DNA of 64,000 nt, from assembly GCA_051294375.1 (NCBI GenBank), contig CM119265.1, positions 7,264,629 to 7,328,628 of the forward strand, written 5' to 3'. Positions 13,901 through 25,408 of this stretch are shown piece by piece. The stretch is from Paraspadella gotoi (Eukaryota > Chaetognatha). Made by a program: the position numbers and the translations under genes. The notes below the pieces were generated by a model. The model saw nothing but the letters and a program-made list of their open reading frames with translations. It ran no database searches and was not told the origin of the DNA. The first letter of the stretch is position 1. Every line of letters starts with the position of its first letter.

Positions 13901-16825
13901 AGAGAGAGAGAGAGAGAAATTACGAAAATTCGAAATGGCTGTAGTAAAAAGAAAATATTGAACTTCCTTGCTTAATTTTTTTGGGCTTCATTCCATGGGA
14001 CCTGGACGCTCTCTCAAACCTAAAAGACTTCACCAAACTCCAATCAACGAATGCAGGCTTAGACATCGGCAAAACGTCAAAGCACTTTTTTGAGAGACTT
14101 TCTATCTGCCTTCAGCTCGTGATTCAGTTGCCGCCTCATGTGGATGGAGTTGCTTGACTTTGTCCCCTCATCTCTTTTTTCCTTTTCCTTTTTTGTTCAC
14201 GTTTATTGTTGACCTAGGAACTTTTTGCAACCATTCCCGAAATTATTTGTTTGCTCTGTTATCTTTCAGGGGAAAAAAATTAAACAATTAGAAGTTTGGC
14301 GGGAAATAAAAAAAAATATTTTAAGATTTCTTAAACGACGACCGTTGATCGTCGGCAATTCTTGCGGTTGCTTCAATGTTAATCGCCAATTCGCTCATGA
14401 GCTACGTTGGAAAATAATCGAGTTTATTGTCTTTCTACTATCAGTATATCAGTCTTCCCGCTTTAGTATTACAGACCTGAATTTACGAACGAAGACTACG
14501 GACGAGGTACACATTTAGCAACCCATAACCTTAACCGAGACCGTATCGTAGAGATTCCCCGTTCGCTCCGAGCCCAAATATTTACCGCTTTATATCCTCT
14601 CGTTTTCACGGGTTGTGATTTACACGCGCGCCTATTTGTTTACGTGAAAAATTTTTATCTACGCCTCGTAAAAAATTCGCGGGGCGAAAACGAGTCGGCG
14701 CTGGGGGGGGGGGCGATGGGCGAAAGGGTGGGACTGAAAGAAAAGCAGAAAAAAAGGTAATCGAAATTATTTTGTTTGGGAACACGAATTTTTAAAAAAA
14801 GTTTATTTATTTACATCAAGGAAACATTCTATCAGAACAAAAGGGGACAAAATATTTTGAACTCAACATGATATAGTTATGATAGTACAGCACGTTTAAA
14901 TTAAAACTCCGATCGGAACAAAAGAGTCTTGAAAGAAAAGCCCGCAAAGATGGAATTATAAATGGTTTTCCAAGATGGCGTCGTCGTCACTGGGAAATTT
15001 ATTATTATTCGCTTCCCTTTTGTTTCGTCCGTCGCGAATAGGAGAAAATGAATTGGTCGGTTATTTGTTTTTGGCAAAGATGAAGGAAGGACGTCAAAAT
15101 AATACGAAACTGCCAAAACTCAAAAAGTTGGTTCGGATATCATATCGAAATTGGTACTCTGGCGAGTCGACGACTCAAAGGAGAAAGCACTTTATTAGCA
15201 AAAATACATTTTAAAATATTTTATATTATATATTATACACTGGTGGATTTCATCATTTTTATATTCCCACTCGAAGAAAATAAAAGACCGGATGGCATTG
15301 GCTTCTGGCCAATCGTATGAGACTATGGCAAAATCAGAGGTCGTTAATATTTAGGCCTGGCTTCGTTTAATGTTTCCGTTTTTAAGACGCTCGAGAGTCT
15401 TGAGACTCACGACTGCGCCAGATGTGTCGGAACCGAAAATGACTCTTTCTCTCTCTCGCTTTATCCCGCTTTCTTTCTCTCTCTCGCTTTATCCCGCTTT
15501 CTTTCTCTCTCTCTCTCCTTCCTTAGCTTGCTTTCTCTCTTTCTCGCTCGAAGTTGTAAAAAAAAGAAGGAAAATCGTGGATCTGTCGATCGTCAATCTC
15601 TCCACCTCTTCCCTGCTCCCTGAATGGTCAAAACAACATCTCGCTTCTGGCTTGGCAATATCAGTCCGGCAATGACTCGGAAAAGATGACCGAAAAGAAA
15701 AACATTTTTTTTTTTGGCGTGCCGTGACGATTTGGCCAAAAGCCGATGTTATATATGTTTTAAGATGTTTATAAATGCTTATAGGTTATGAGGTTGAGTT
15801 TTGCGTTCTGAGTTCTTACACATTCCCTCTTCTTCCAGTCACCCTCTTCTACTCTTTCTTTTTTCTTTCTTTTCTCTCTCTTTCTCTCCTCTCTCTCCTT
15901 CTCTCTCTCTGTGGTCCCTCATCGCGCGCACGACGCGAATTTCAAACCAAAAGTCATTTCCACCGCCAGGAGGTTTATGGTCTTTTGGCCTTAAACTAAA
16001 AGTGGTGGTTGTTTATATCCTTGCATCGTGAACAATAATTCTCGTCGAAAAGGGCTACTCTACACCGCAACCGAATTAATATTTTTATATCCAATTTAGT
16101 CGAGTGTTTTACGAGTAAAATGAGCGTGCCTCGGTTGTATCTTAAAATCGTAAGTGAAAATGGAAGGGAAATTGGCGGAAGTGGTAATGGGCGTTGGATA
16201 CATTCATCAGAACATGCTGCTTTTTAGACTCATCCATCTCGATCTCAACTGGTATTCCCGGTGAAACGTGCTCAGCGGAGCCACTTCATAATTCGCAAAG
16301 TCATTTGTCGTAGACCATTAATCGCACCAGATCCATGGAATTCCTCCGCGGTATTTACGATTTCCAACGATCTCTCCTTGTTTATCATTTTTCATCTCGA
16401 GTCACCGAACATATTCGATAAAATTAAGCCCGTCTTATATTTCACCCGGGAGAATTCTCGCCGCCATCGGCGATGGTATTTTTCGATCTATCACGGAAAA
16501 ATTGTAATATTCGAATTTTTCCGGACGGTCGAGTAATAAATACGAAGGAACGATCGTAGGTGATAAAAATTCGATGGAGGAAAAAAAAACGGCGCAGAAC
16601 AAACCGAGTCGGTTGGAAAAAAAATGTCGTTCGGTTTTTCAAGCCTTCGCTTTCGCTCATGACCCCATTTTTTAAACTTACTTGAATAAATTAGCCTAGA
16701 ATTGCAATTCCGCCTCACGTACGTAATACTCGCTCATTATTGATGGAGAGAGAAGTCGAAAATGTAAAAAAGTAAATGTATAATGTATATTTATAGTTTT
16801 ACATGTTTCCTGTTAGGGACCAACT

Positions 16826-16955
16826 CCAGAGATAATATGTGATGGAGGCCTTAAACCACCAAAGCCTGTCCAAAGTCAGGAACAAGATAGCTTATTTATT
16901 AAATGAATGGATAATTTTTATATTGGTTGTACCAATTTCATAAAATTTCGACTAT
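16826..16955 (-). repeat. Dispersed repeat family A, fragment
   Basis: The reverse complement starts with the family A leader (TGAAATTGGTACAACCAA, then TTAATAAATAAGCT) and shares the downstream GACTTTGGACAGGCTTTGGTGG and GGCCTCCATCAC-type segments with copies at 20,790 and 34,828. Only the first ~130 bp of the unit is present. No coding capacity is seen and the class is unassigned. Confidence 0.8.
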
Positions 16956-16984
16956 TATACGTCTTGATTAATACATTAAATATT

Positions 16985-17425
16985 ACTTGTCTTTTTTTAC
17001 ATTATGAAAATTTTTTTGACATCTTAAAATTTTTTCATGGATTCTGATAGAGCATAAAAAGTTAAACAAGAAATATAATTACAGCTTTTAAAAAATTCTT
17101 ACGTTTCCTATGTGAAAATATAAAAAAACTGATAAAATCATCAAAAGATGATGATGATGATTTTTTACGGTTTTCTTATTTTTGACTCACTTATCATGAA
17201 AATATTTAAAAAATCTGGTCTTAAAATTTAAAAATTATCAAAAAAAATATTTGGCCTTTCCTATTTATAAATAAATATTAAAAAATTAATTATTTGGGTA
17301 TAGACTATAGAGCCATATAAGAAATGTTTTGTCCATTGAAAGTATACTTCAAAATGTATAAATTTTCGTTTGAGCATGTAATCATTCTAAATTTTTGACT
17401 CACCCCATTGAGTGGGGCTACCCCT
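16985..17425 (+). repeat. Dispersed repeat family B, copy 1
   Basis: AT-rich unit marked by CTGATAGAGCATAAAAAGTTAA, a GATGATGATGATG run, a CACTTATSATSAAAATAT segment and an end rich in CCCC/GGGG (CACCCCATTGAGTGGGG). The same order of marks occurs at 18,110-18,430 and, reversed, at 53,520-53,930. No open frame is visible, so it is probably a non-autonomous element. Borders are approximate. Confidence 0.75.
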
Positions 17426-18109
17426 ATTCCTGTGCGCGAAAAGCAAATGAATTTTCAACGAAAGAAATTTAACCCTAGACGAGTGAATTCTGTTCACCAT
17501 CGTGAAAGACGTCTTCGTCGTCGTTGTTAACCTCGTGAATACTGAATCTCGTTTTTTCCCCGTCGGCGACTGCTTCGGCAAACGCTCGTGCAAAAGGAGA
17601 AGGCAATAAAAAACAAACATTACAGGCGGAAGAAGAAAGGACTGAATACCAATACGAAAATTCTCCGATTCTCCCCCCTAAGAATTGCATAGAACCGCAT
17701 TTCCTAAAAAAGTTTGTTATAACTGGTCTATTCTATATTTATAAATAATTAAAAATTAGTTGATTGTTAAACTTAGTCAACTTGAACCCAAGACACAAAA
17801 GTGGTTGCTGAAGATAAAGTCTACTTAGCCTACTTAGAGGCGAGCCCCTTTAAGTCTTAAATTAAGAGAAAACAAATTGTGAACGTTTATATGAATGACA
17901 ATGAATGCAATAGTGATTCTTAGTCAATAGTCAATAGTCATACGCTGTCTCTTGAAATAATTTCAGTATCTTTCTTTCTCTCTCTCTCATACTAGAAATC
18001 TACTATGAAATTAAATCAATAGGGGCGGGCTTCAAAACTTTAGTCTTGAACTTTAGTTGAAGTCTACTTTAGTTGAAGTCTACTTTTTTAAAAAAGTTCA
18101 ATTTTAATG
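17426..18109. other. Non-coding spacer
   Basis: Unique AT-rich sequence between two family B copies. Minus-strand open frames around 17,387-17,690 show no recognisable motif. Confidence 0.5.
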
Positions 18110-18430
18110 GTTTTTTTGTTGCTATCAAAATTACAATATTACTATATTGTGTCCACAATATAATGATAAAAAATTTTTTTTAATCAATCTTAATTTTTTT
18201 TTGATGGATGCTGATAGAGCATAAAAAGTTAAATAAAAAATATAACTATAACTTTCAAAAATTTTTGTGTCTTCTTGGTCAAAATTAAGAAAAAGTAATA
18301 AATTATCGAAAGTTGATGATGATGATGATTATAAATAGTTTTTCATATTTTTCACCCACTTATGATCAAAATATCTAGACAACTTTTTGCACCTTACTGA
18401 GTTAGGCTCCCCCTACTCACACTCTCCCGC
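18110..18430 (+). repeat. Dispersed repeat family B, copy 2
   Basis: Same markers as the copy 1.1 kb upstream, in the same orientation: GATGCTGATAGAGCATAAAA, a GATGATGATGATG run, CACCCACTTATGATCAAAAT, and a terminal GGCTCCCCCTACTCAC segment. Confidence 0.75.
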
Positions 18431-19640
18431 CGCATCCTGCAAGGTAGAGAGTAAACTCTCGGCAGACAACCAGGCACCGCCTTTTCCATGAAGACAAATC
18501 ACCTAAAAATGAAACGCAAAAGTTCAATTAGAAGCCTCTATATCATGCTTCTTCCCTTTCGCAGCGTCTTCAACCATCCTTTCCTATGATATTCATGACT
18601 TTTTTTGTTTTGAATTTTATCCTGTATTTATCAATTTAACTTATCACATTTGATTTGTATTTTTTCCCCTTTTCCTTATTTCGCGTGTACGTACTTTTTT
18701 CATCTCCATCCATCCATCGTTTTTTTGTCAAGTAATTTCAAGCTCACAGAGTCAGTTACTAACCAACTACTATTTGTATTATAATCGTTATTACTTGGTT
18801 AAATTGTCATTTATTAGCCGGTCGACGGTTCCGTTCAATTCTTCACAGGCAATGTAAAGAAAATCGCAGGGAATCCAGGAGGAAAAAAATATTAAAACAA
18901 CAAAATTCGCCCTTTCCTTTCCCCTTTTGTTTCTGCGTCAACTGCTTTCGAATGGCTCATTTTGTTTTTTCTTTTTTTTTTTGAGGAAGCCAAAGTGGAG
19001 AAATTCCAAGCGCGCAAGCGACATTTCGAGGGAGGGAGGAAAACCAAAGAGAAAGACCAGTTGTCTTTTTCAGACTGAACGTTTCGATTGACGTTTTTGA
19101 GAGCACACGGACAGAACAGAACAGGACGGCGCGAAAAAATATGACATGTTATGCAAAAAGCATCAATTACTGGAGTTGCCGCAAAATTGTCTCGACATTT
19201 TTTAAAATTTCGATTGAAAGAGAAATTAGCCTAGTTTCCAAATATAGTCTCAGTTGTGGCGAATCCTAAATTCGCCTCCCGTATAGCTTAGTAAGACTCA
19301 GCTTGTCCCATTGGCTTGGGTACCTAAGTACTCGTTCACCAACCGTGAGTTCCGTTGGATGGCGACGGTTGTTAACGTTGGATGGTGTTTATACTCGCCA
19401 GTGACATCGAGCGGTCATTGACATTGCTGGTCCAAATCCAAGAGCGCCAGCTAGACTCCCAACCCCCGGTCCTCCCTGAATGTTTTAAAAAAATTGTTGA
19501 GATGGACAAGTCGTACAACTAATGGTTTTTTATTAATATTTCAAAAGAATACAATAGGACTCAAGTCTCATAGAAATAACAGCCGAGATAAGAAGTCACC
19601 CATATATTTATTGTTTGACTATTACAAGTTTTTCTTTCAG
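18431..19640. other. Non-coding region upstream of the GoLoco gene
   Basis: No gene recognised. It ends in a pyrimidine tract and AG (19,639-19,640) that looks like the 3' splice site of the leader or first intron of the downstream GoLoco gene. Any upstream exon of that gene would have to lie here or further left, but none was found. Confidence 0.5.
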
Positions 19641-19746
19641 GCCATAGTCGTCCAGGGTGGTTAAATTCATCTTGGCGGCCGAAACGACAGCTCGAGGTCC
19701 CCCAGTACCAGTGGACCCACCAGTAAGCGATCAAGCAACAGCAGCG

Positions 19747-22700
19747 ATGGAACGTCCCGCCTATTCGAACGATGACGGAGGAACAAATCGAACGATTAAA
19801 GTTCGATCTCCCGTTATGGGTGAGGACGTTAACTTCGAGAGCGTCACCGACGACGTGAAACGAGACTCTCCACGAAACTCTGCCAAGGACGACGATGATC
19901 GTCCAACCTCCGCTCGAATCTCCAAACTTCCGCGCGGCTCCAATGTCGACGTCGAAGATGATAAGTTCCTGGGATTTCTCGCGCGCGTGCAGGGAAACAG
20001 GATCGAGTCCCAACGTTGTTCGTTGGAGAGAGAGGACGAAATTGAAGAGGCGTTGGAGGCGTCGGAGATAAACCTCGTCGACAAAGACTGCGACGACTTC
20101 CCAAAAGAAACCACCGCGGAGAACAGACTAGAAAACGCTCCTGAAAAGATCGAGACCGTCGATTCTCTCGCCGAGTCGATCCCGGACGCTTCCCGACCCT
20201 CGAATCCCCCTCGTCTTCCGCCACAGCCGGCCCGCATTCTCGACTCGCCACCGGAGAGCCCTGGCGGACCACTGTCGCCATCCCACGAAGAATTCATGTC
20301 CGCCATCGTGAACTTCCAGGCGACGCGATTCAACGACCAACGAACTCCTCTTCCGATCAAACAGAAGAGAGACACGCCCATATTCTCGTTTGCGCTGCGA
20401 AAAGGTGAGGACTGAACAGAGTTTCGTCAACACCACAAGTTGGGAGTTATATACAGCGGAAATATAGCAATTAAGATAAAGAAAAAAAAATACTTGCAGC
20501 ACTTATAAAAAATTAAAATTTGGTTAAGGTTGTGACGCATTTTCCAAATCTCAATTTCAAAATTACCTCTGAATTATTACCCCCCCTCCCGACCCCAAAC
20601 TTTTCACTTTAAAATGTTCAGAAAAACGGGAATCTCCTTTGAGCGACCGTTCAAGCGAATCGGTCAAACCCAAACGAGGTGACAGCTTCAAAAGCCAAGA
20701 TGAAGATGACGACCCTGGCACCGGAAACCAGCGACAGCGTTTTAAAGCGATGAGGTCGGAGTCGGAAATTTATATAAATAATTATATATAATATATGAAA
20801 TTGGTGCAACCAATATAAAAATTATCCATCCATTTAATAAATAAGCTATCTTGCCCCCTGACTTTGGACATGCTTGGGTGGATTAAGGCCTCCTTCACTC
20901 TTACAAGATAATGACATAGCAGGTCCCTGCACGCTTTCAGTCAAGACTCTCTCACAATCTCGTTTATTCACTCCCAGAGTTCCTGGCTTCTCTATCAATG
21001 AAGCGGTATAATATTTTAAAGAATGTTTTAATTGTATGAAAAGACCACTTCCTTATATATGAAACCGCCTCTCGTCCTGCTTCATTCAGCCAATACCATT
21101 GGCTCAGAGGGGGAACCCACCATACCAAGCGCTCCGTTCCATCCACAGTCCAAACGACTTCCATCTGTGTTAGCAAACGAGACCGTCATAGGGTAACCGC
21201 GTCAGTGTCAGGTGGCGTCACTGAGGGTCGGCTGTTGCTATAGTGGGTACTTAAAATTGCAATTTAAAATCTCAAATTGAATAATTAGGATAATGATATC
21301 TGAAAAACATTTACAGTAATAGTATAATATAATATGCAGTAGGAACCGAAAGACAGATGCCATGTATAAATAAAAAAGTGACACTCTGATTGCCGTCATT
21401 TGAGCACTTCAACTTGAAGTTCAAGTTGCTCATTGTTTAAGGTCAAAGACGGTCGGAAAGTCAGGAGAAGAGACGCCGATGAGCGAAACCGTCGTTGGAC
21501 CCCCGACGGCGTTAAAGCGAAAGAAGCCGCCTCTCCGATCGATCTCGATGTCCGCTACGCCGGCGCCCATGGCCCGAGCCGTCCCTTTGAGTCGGCGGGC
21601 GCAGAAAAAATCGTGGACGACCTCATTGGGGACGATGGAGGAGAATCTCGACGCAGACGACGAGGCGTTCTTGGAACTTATCTTCAAATCGGTGAGACTG
21701 ATTAATTGATGTGGTGTTTAAATTATCGAAGCGAAAACGTAGCCGGAAGTAACATCACAAATGCAGATATTTTCGAAATTTTCTTTAATATCACCGTATT
21801 CCAAGAGTGTGAGAAAAAAAACCGTTACTATAATTTATCGATCCCTAATTCCTTCCCCATTACCGGCAGAGTTCACGTCTGGAGACGCAAAGGGCCTCAC
21901 TGACTCGAGGACCGGGCGATGAGTTCATGTTTCAAGTCTCTCGTCTTCAGAGCGCGCGCTTCGACGATCAGCGCAGTCAACTGGCGTCCTTGGACGAAGA
22001 TGGCGCAGGAGATAATGAACTTGGTGACGCTGAGGGCGGAATGCCAGCTGGGGAAGGTGAATGTGGAATTGTGGATTGGTAGAAAGGGGAAGAGAGGAAA
22101 GTTGATGTTAATTCTTCAAAAAACGCCAATACCGCGGTCGGCGAAAGTAAAATTTAGCCAATTAGATTTTTAATGAAGTCACGATACTAAAAGATTAAAA
22201 TTTTTTTTTTAATTTAAAGTAAGAAACAAAAAATAAAATAGATTTGTATTCAAGATAGCAGTATGAAACGTACGAAAATAACCATTAGACTTGAAGTCAA
22301 CGGTTCGTGAAGAGGCTCTTGACGAATCACTCAGTTTCGTCCAACTTAGGCTTCCACGATGAATCCGTCGCCAAATCCGCGAAAGAAATTGATGGCGCTC
22401 TTGGCTGTGAAGGACGGAACGGCGAAGCGCCGAGCGCTGCCGCCGCTCTCTCCGCCAACGACAAACTGTCTGCCGGCCGCGATCCTTCAGCTTCACAGCT
22501 CGTAAACTTCGCACCATCTAATCAGCCGGCCGGGACGCCGAACTGCGACGCCGGGGGTGTCATGCCGTCCGACAGCTGCCGTTCGGCTCCGTCAAAGAAC
22601 GCCGTGACGGGTGACGCCGTCTCTGTCACCGGAACGACGCGGCAAAGGCAAAACTCGATCAATCAGTCGAAATCCAACGCGTCGGCCTTCAAACGATTCG

Positions 22701-22753
22701 TTCGCCGAACATTTTCCAAAAAAGCCAAAATGAAATCCGATGAAACGTTTTAA
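19747..22753 (+). CDS. Four-GoLoco protein, GPSM/Pins-like
   Basis: Predicted guanine-nucleotide-dissociation inhibitor that holds Galpha(i/o) in the GDP form. Five exons join in phase: 19747-20404, 20622-20754, 21442-21691, 21870-22056, 22335-22753, giving ~548 aa. Four GoLoco motifs start at about residues 74 (VQGNRIESQRCSL), 183 (FQATRFNDQRTPL), 340 (SSRLETQRASL, split by an intron and one residue short in the middle) and 366 (LQSARFDDQRSQL); each has the Q-R core of the family. The C-terminus ends in a basic segment (FKRFVRRTFSKKAKMK). No TPR repeats are seen, unlike LGN/AGS3/Pins, although an upstream TPR exon set cannot be excluded. The start is the first ATG after an in-frame stop near 19,645. 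Intron 2 holds a family A repeat. The motif calls are firm; orthology is not. Confidence 0.83.
20790..21245 (+). repeat. Dispersed repeat family A, longest copy
   Basis: This ~455 bp unit joins the leader segment shared with 16,826 and 34,828 to the GGCTCAGAGGGGGAAC...CACTGAGGGTCGG segment that is duplicated at 54.8-55.6 kb, showing that both halves belong to one element. It lies in intron 2 of the GoLoco gene. No long open frame or terminal inverted repeat was found. Confidence 0.8.
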
Positions 22754-23952
22754 AAGTTCGAGGTTACAAATAATTTTTTTGTAAATCATACGATTTCTTC
22801 CGGGGAGGATAATACAGTGCAACCAGTTTCTATTAGATTATCTTAAATTAAATTATCTAACGAAGTATTTTTTTTGGCTTCCCACTCATGAATTAGGAAA
22901 TTGGGTAAATGGTAGTACTAGTAGAATATTTCGCAAAATATAATGGGAATCGTAGTAAAGAAGAGAGCTTCATTTCACGAAATCTGTGCCTCCCTGGGTG
23001 ACTAATTTTTCGCTGCCAGTACTAGAATCACTACCGCTGAAAAGATTATTTATATACAGTGCCATCTGCCAGCGTAGAAAGACGTCACACGTTAATTGTT
23101 TAAGGTCCGGAAGTTGACCCCTGTTAATTCTTCTACATTTTTATTTTAAATCGCATTCTAATTTATATTGACTAGACATTTTCTGTAATCAAATGAAAGC
23201 TGCGATGAGTCATAAGACCCAAATAATTTTTTTACAAAAGTATTTCTATCAATCGGTAATCATGTAATGACTTCAATTATAAAATCAGGAAAAGGAATTA
23301 TCCTCTTCAGAAACTATTACATTTAATTCTTAGTCAGCATAATAGTTACCGTTAAGCAAGTTTTACAAGGTGACACTCGACCTAACCAGCTTTAGTTTAA
23401 TCAAGGTAATAAAAATTGAAATAATAAAATCCGAAAATATTTTTTTTCAAATATTTGACCTATTTTCACTGTAATGATCTAACCAATTATTGTTTATATA
23501 GGTATCATAAAAAATGCTTTCAAAATTCAGTAGTAAAAGTTCATATTGGTTGAAAATGTTGGCATACGTACTATAAACTATAAAGAAACTCAATGGAGCT
23601 AGAAAAATCTGAAATGAAAATAATCAAACGCGCTAAAAATAATTATTATAAGTGACAGTTGTGGGTTAAAAAGCCTTACGTGAAACTATTTTTCGCGGGA
23701 ATTCCCCCAAATTTATAAAATTGTTTTCACTTCGTTCTAGCCGAAAAAAAATCGTGTTCGATATTGGTATCAAGTCATGTAATGTCAAATTGAGTAAAGA
23801 CGTCAATTCTTGTGATATCATTTGTATGCCTGATGTTTGTACTTGAATATTTAATTGGTGTTTATTTTTTCATCTTATGCTACGATTTCATGGTAAACCT
23901 CACAATAGATTTAAAAATAAATTAATCTCATCAATGAATTTTTTTTTTAATT
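22754..23952. other. AT-rich intergenic spacer
   Basis: No gene, RNA or clear repeat is visible between the convergent GoLoco and FLYWCH-type genes. Confidence 0.6.
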
Positions 23953-25408
23953 TCAATAAGCAGTAGCGCCGTAACACATTTGCGAGAAAGGTGAAGCGGG
24001 ATCATAAAAATTTCCGTAAGTCTCCTTTTTGTTTTCCGACTGTTCGGGCTCCTCCGACTCTGTCTTAATGCGAGTCTCAAGTCCGTTCACTGTCCTCGAA
24101 AATTTAGTCCGGTGTTCGTAGAAGTGTTCAACTCCCTTTCGAAGCAACGCGGCCCAAACAAAATCTTCAAAACCCGATGGTTTTTGGTGCGGATCCATCC
24201 AGGGCAACCAATCGGGATAGAACCGCGGGCGACGTTTCCGGTTTTGCCAGGCGATGTCCGTCGTCGATCCGTCGCCAAGATAAGAGATTAGCGCCGTCAC
24301 GAAAACGCGGAAAAAGCCCACAGTTTCGATAGGAGAGAGGGAAGGAAGTGAGAGAAACTGTTGAAAATGGGCGGCAAAAGGATCGCTTTTCACAGGGTTT
24401 TTCAAGGAGAATCTACAGTTTTTTTTTGTGTCAGTCTCCTTGATCTGGCGCGACCCGCTGGGAATGACACAATTTGATATGGTTACACGACGTAATATAT
24501 AATATATATATTATGATATATAAAATAATAATGCGTATTGTCAGGTACCTAAGATTGTCTTGTGGTGGAATCAAATTCCTACGCTTCCACGGTTCATCAT
24601 CGCGTTGGTCGTCGTCGTCATCCTCGAAAAACATTCCCGAGTCTTCGTAGTCAAACTCGACGAGTCTTTGATTCTCCAGAAGAAACTCGCTCCTTCCCCC
24701 GTCCAGCCTTTCCGACTTGGCACGCGAAATTCGTTTCCGACCTTGATGTACATTTCGGTAGTGCGAGAAGAGATAGAGTTTGCGGGAGAAACCGCGTCCG
24801 CAGGCGGGACAGGGGAAGCGCAGTAAACCTTTTCGAGGATTTTTTTCCGTTTCTGCAGTCGCGTCGTGGACGCTGACGTCGGTTCGCCCTTCAGCGTCGG
24901 CGTTCTCAGCGTTCTTGGGATTCCGACGTGCCCGCTTAGGCTTAGACGGGGAAATAAGTTTTTGTCGAGCCCGATAACCGCGCTGCAACACTTTCTTGAG
25001 GGATGGCAAGCTCGCGATGACGGCGTCCTTGCGCTGGTCGGGAAGTGTGGAAGCAACCTCCGTGCGCACACGTTCTAGAACGGTCCTGATGGGTCGGTCC
25101 AAGTCCGCCACCGCCGCCTCTCGAAATTTGCACATGTTCTCTCGGATGTCGCAACGAAGAAAGTCCGGCGGATGGATGTGAGCCTCTAGGTTATGGAACT
25201 TGAGGTGATAGAGGCCCTCGATGAGTTCGCCGTCGACGGCGGCGCTGGCTGTGCATCTATACTTAGTCGCGGGATCGACGTATCCGCACCTGAAGTAGGT
25301 CGTGTTGCCCCTCCGACGATTCAAAAACATCACGAATCCCCGATGGAGTAACTGTGGAGTTCCTTTGGAGGAAGATATGACCTTGGGCGTGGAATCCGCT
25401 TCATCCAT
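23953..25408 (-). CDS. FLYWCH-like / C2H2 zinc-finger protein
   Basis: Two exons on the minus strand (25408-24549, 24412-23953) join in phase to ~439 aa. Residues ~15-80 resemble a FLYWCH zinc finger: C41 and C52 pair with H72 and H77/H79 in an HNLEAHIHPP context. A single classical C2H2 finger follows (C200, C203, H216, H221). A basic stretch (~155-165) may be a nuclear signal and an acidic run (~270) follows. The C-terminal ~150 aa contain a Trp/Pro-rich segment (RFYPDWLPWMDPHQKPS) that I do not recognise. Probably a nuclear DNA-binding protein. FLYWCH domains also occur in transposon-derived proteins, so domestication is possible. A candidate splice acceptor lies 21 nt before the ATG. The gene is convergent with the GoLoco gene. 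Confidence 0.72.

Larger units (their letters stand above)
10134..16800. other. Non-coding stretch with microsatellites
   Basis: No gene recognised. It holds a CT array (about 11044-11075), a long GA array (about 11424-11518), mixed GA tracts (about 12275-12520), a GCC array (about 13145-13172), GGAA/GAAA sequence (about 13360-13440), ten N (13891-13900) and a 28 bp tandem duplication in a CT-rich tract (about 15450-15508). CpG-rich patches at about 12820-13200 and 14560-14740 may mark unseen promoters or untranslated exons. Open frames near 14225-14518, 14975-15214 and 16261-16536 show no known motif and no phased splice partners. Confidence 0.55.

Noticed and set aside
19761-20381. 206-codon minus-strand frame
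   Set aside because: Shadow of the first GoLoco exon; the plus strand carries two recognisable GoLoco motifs and phased junctions.
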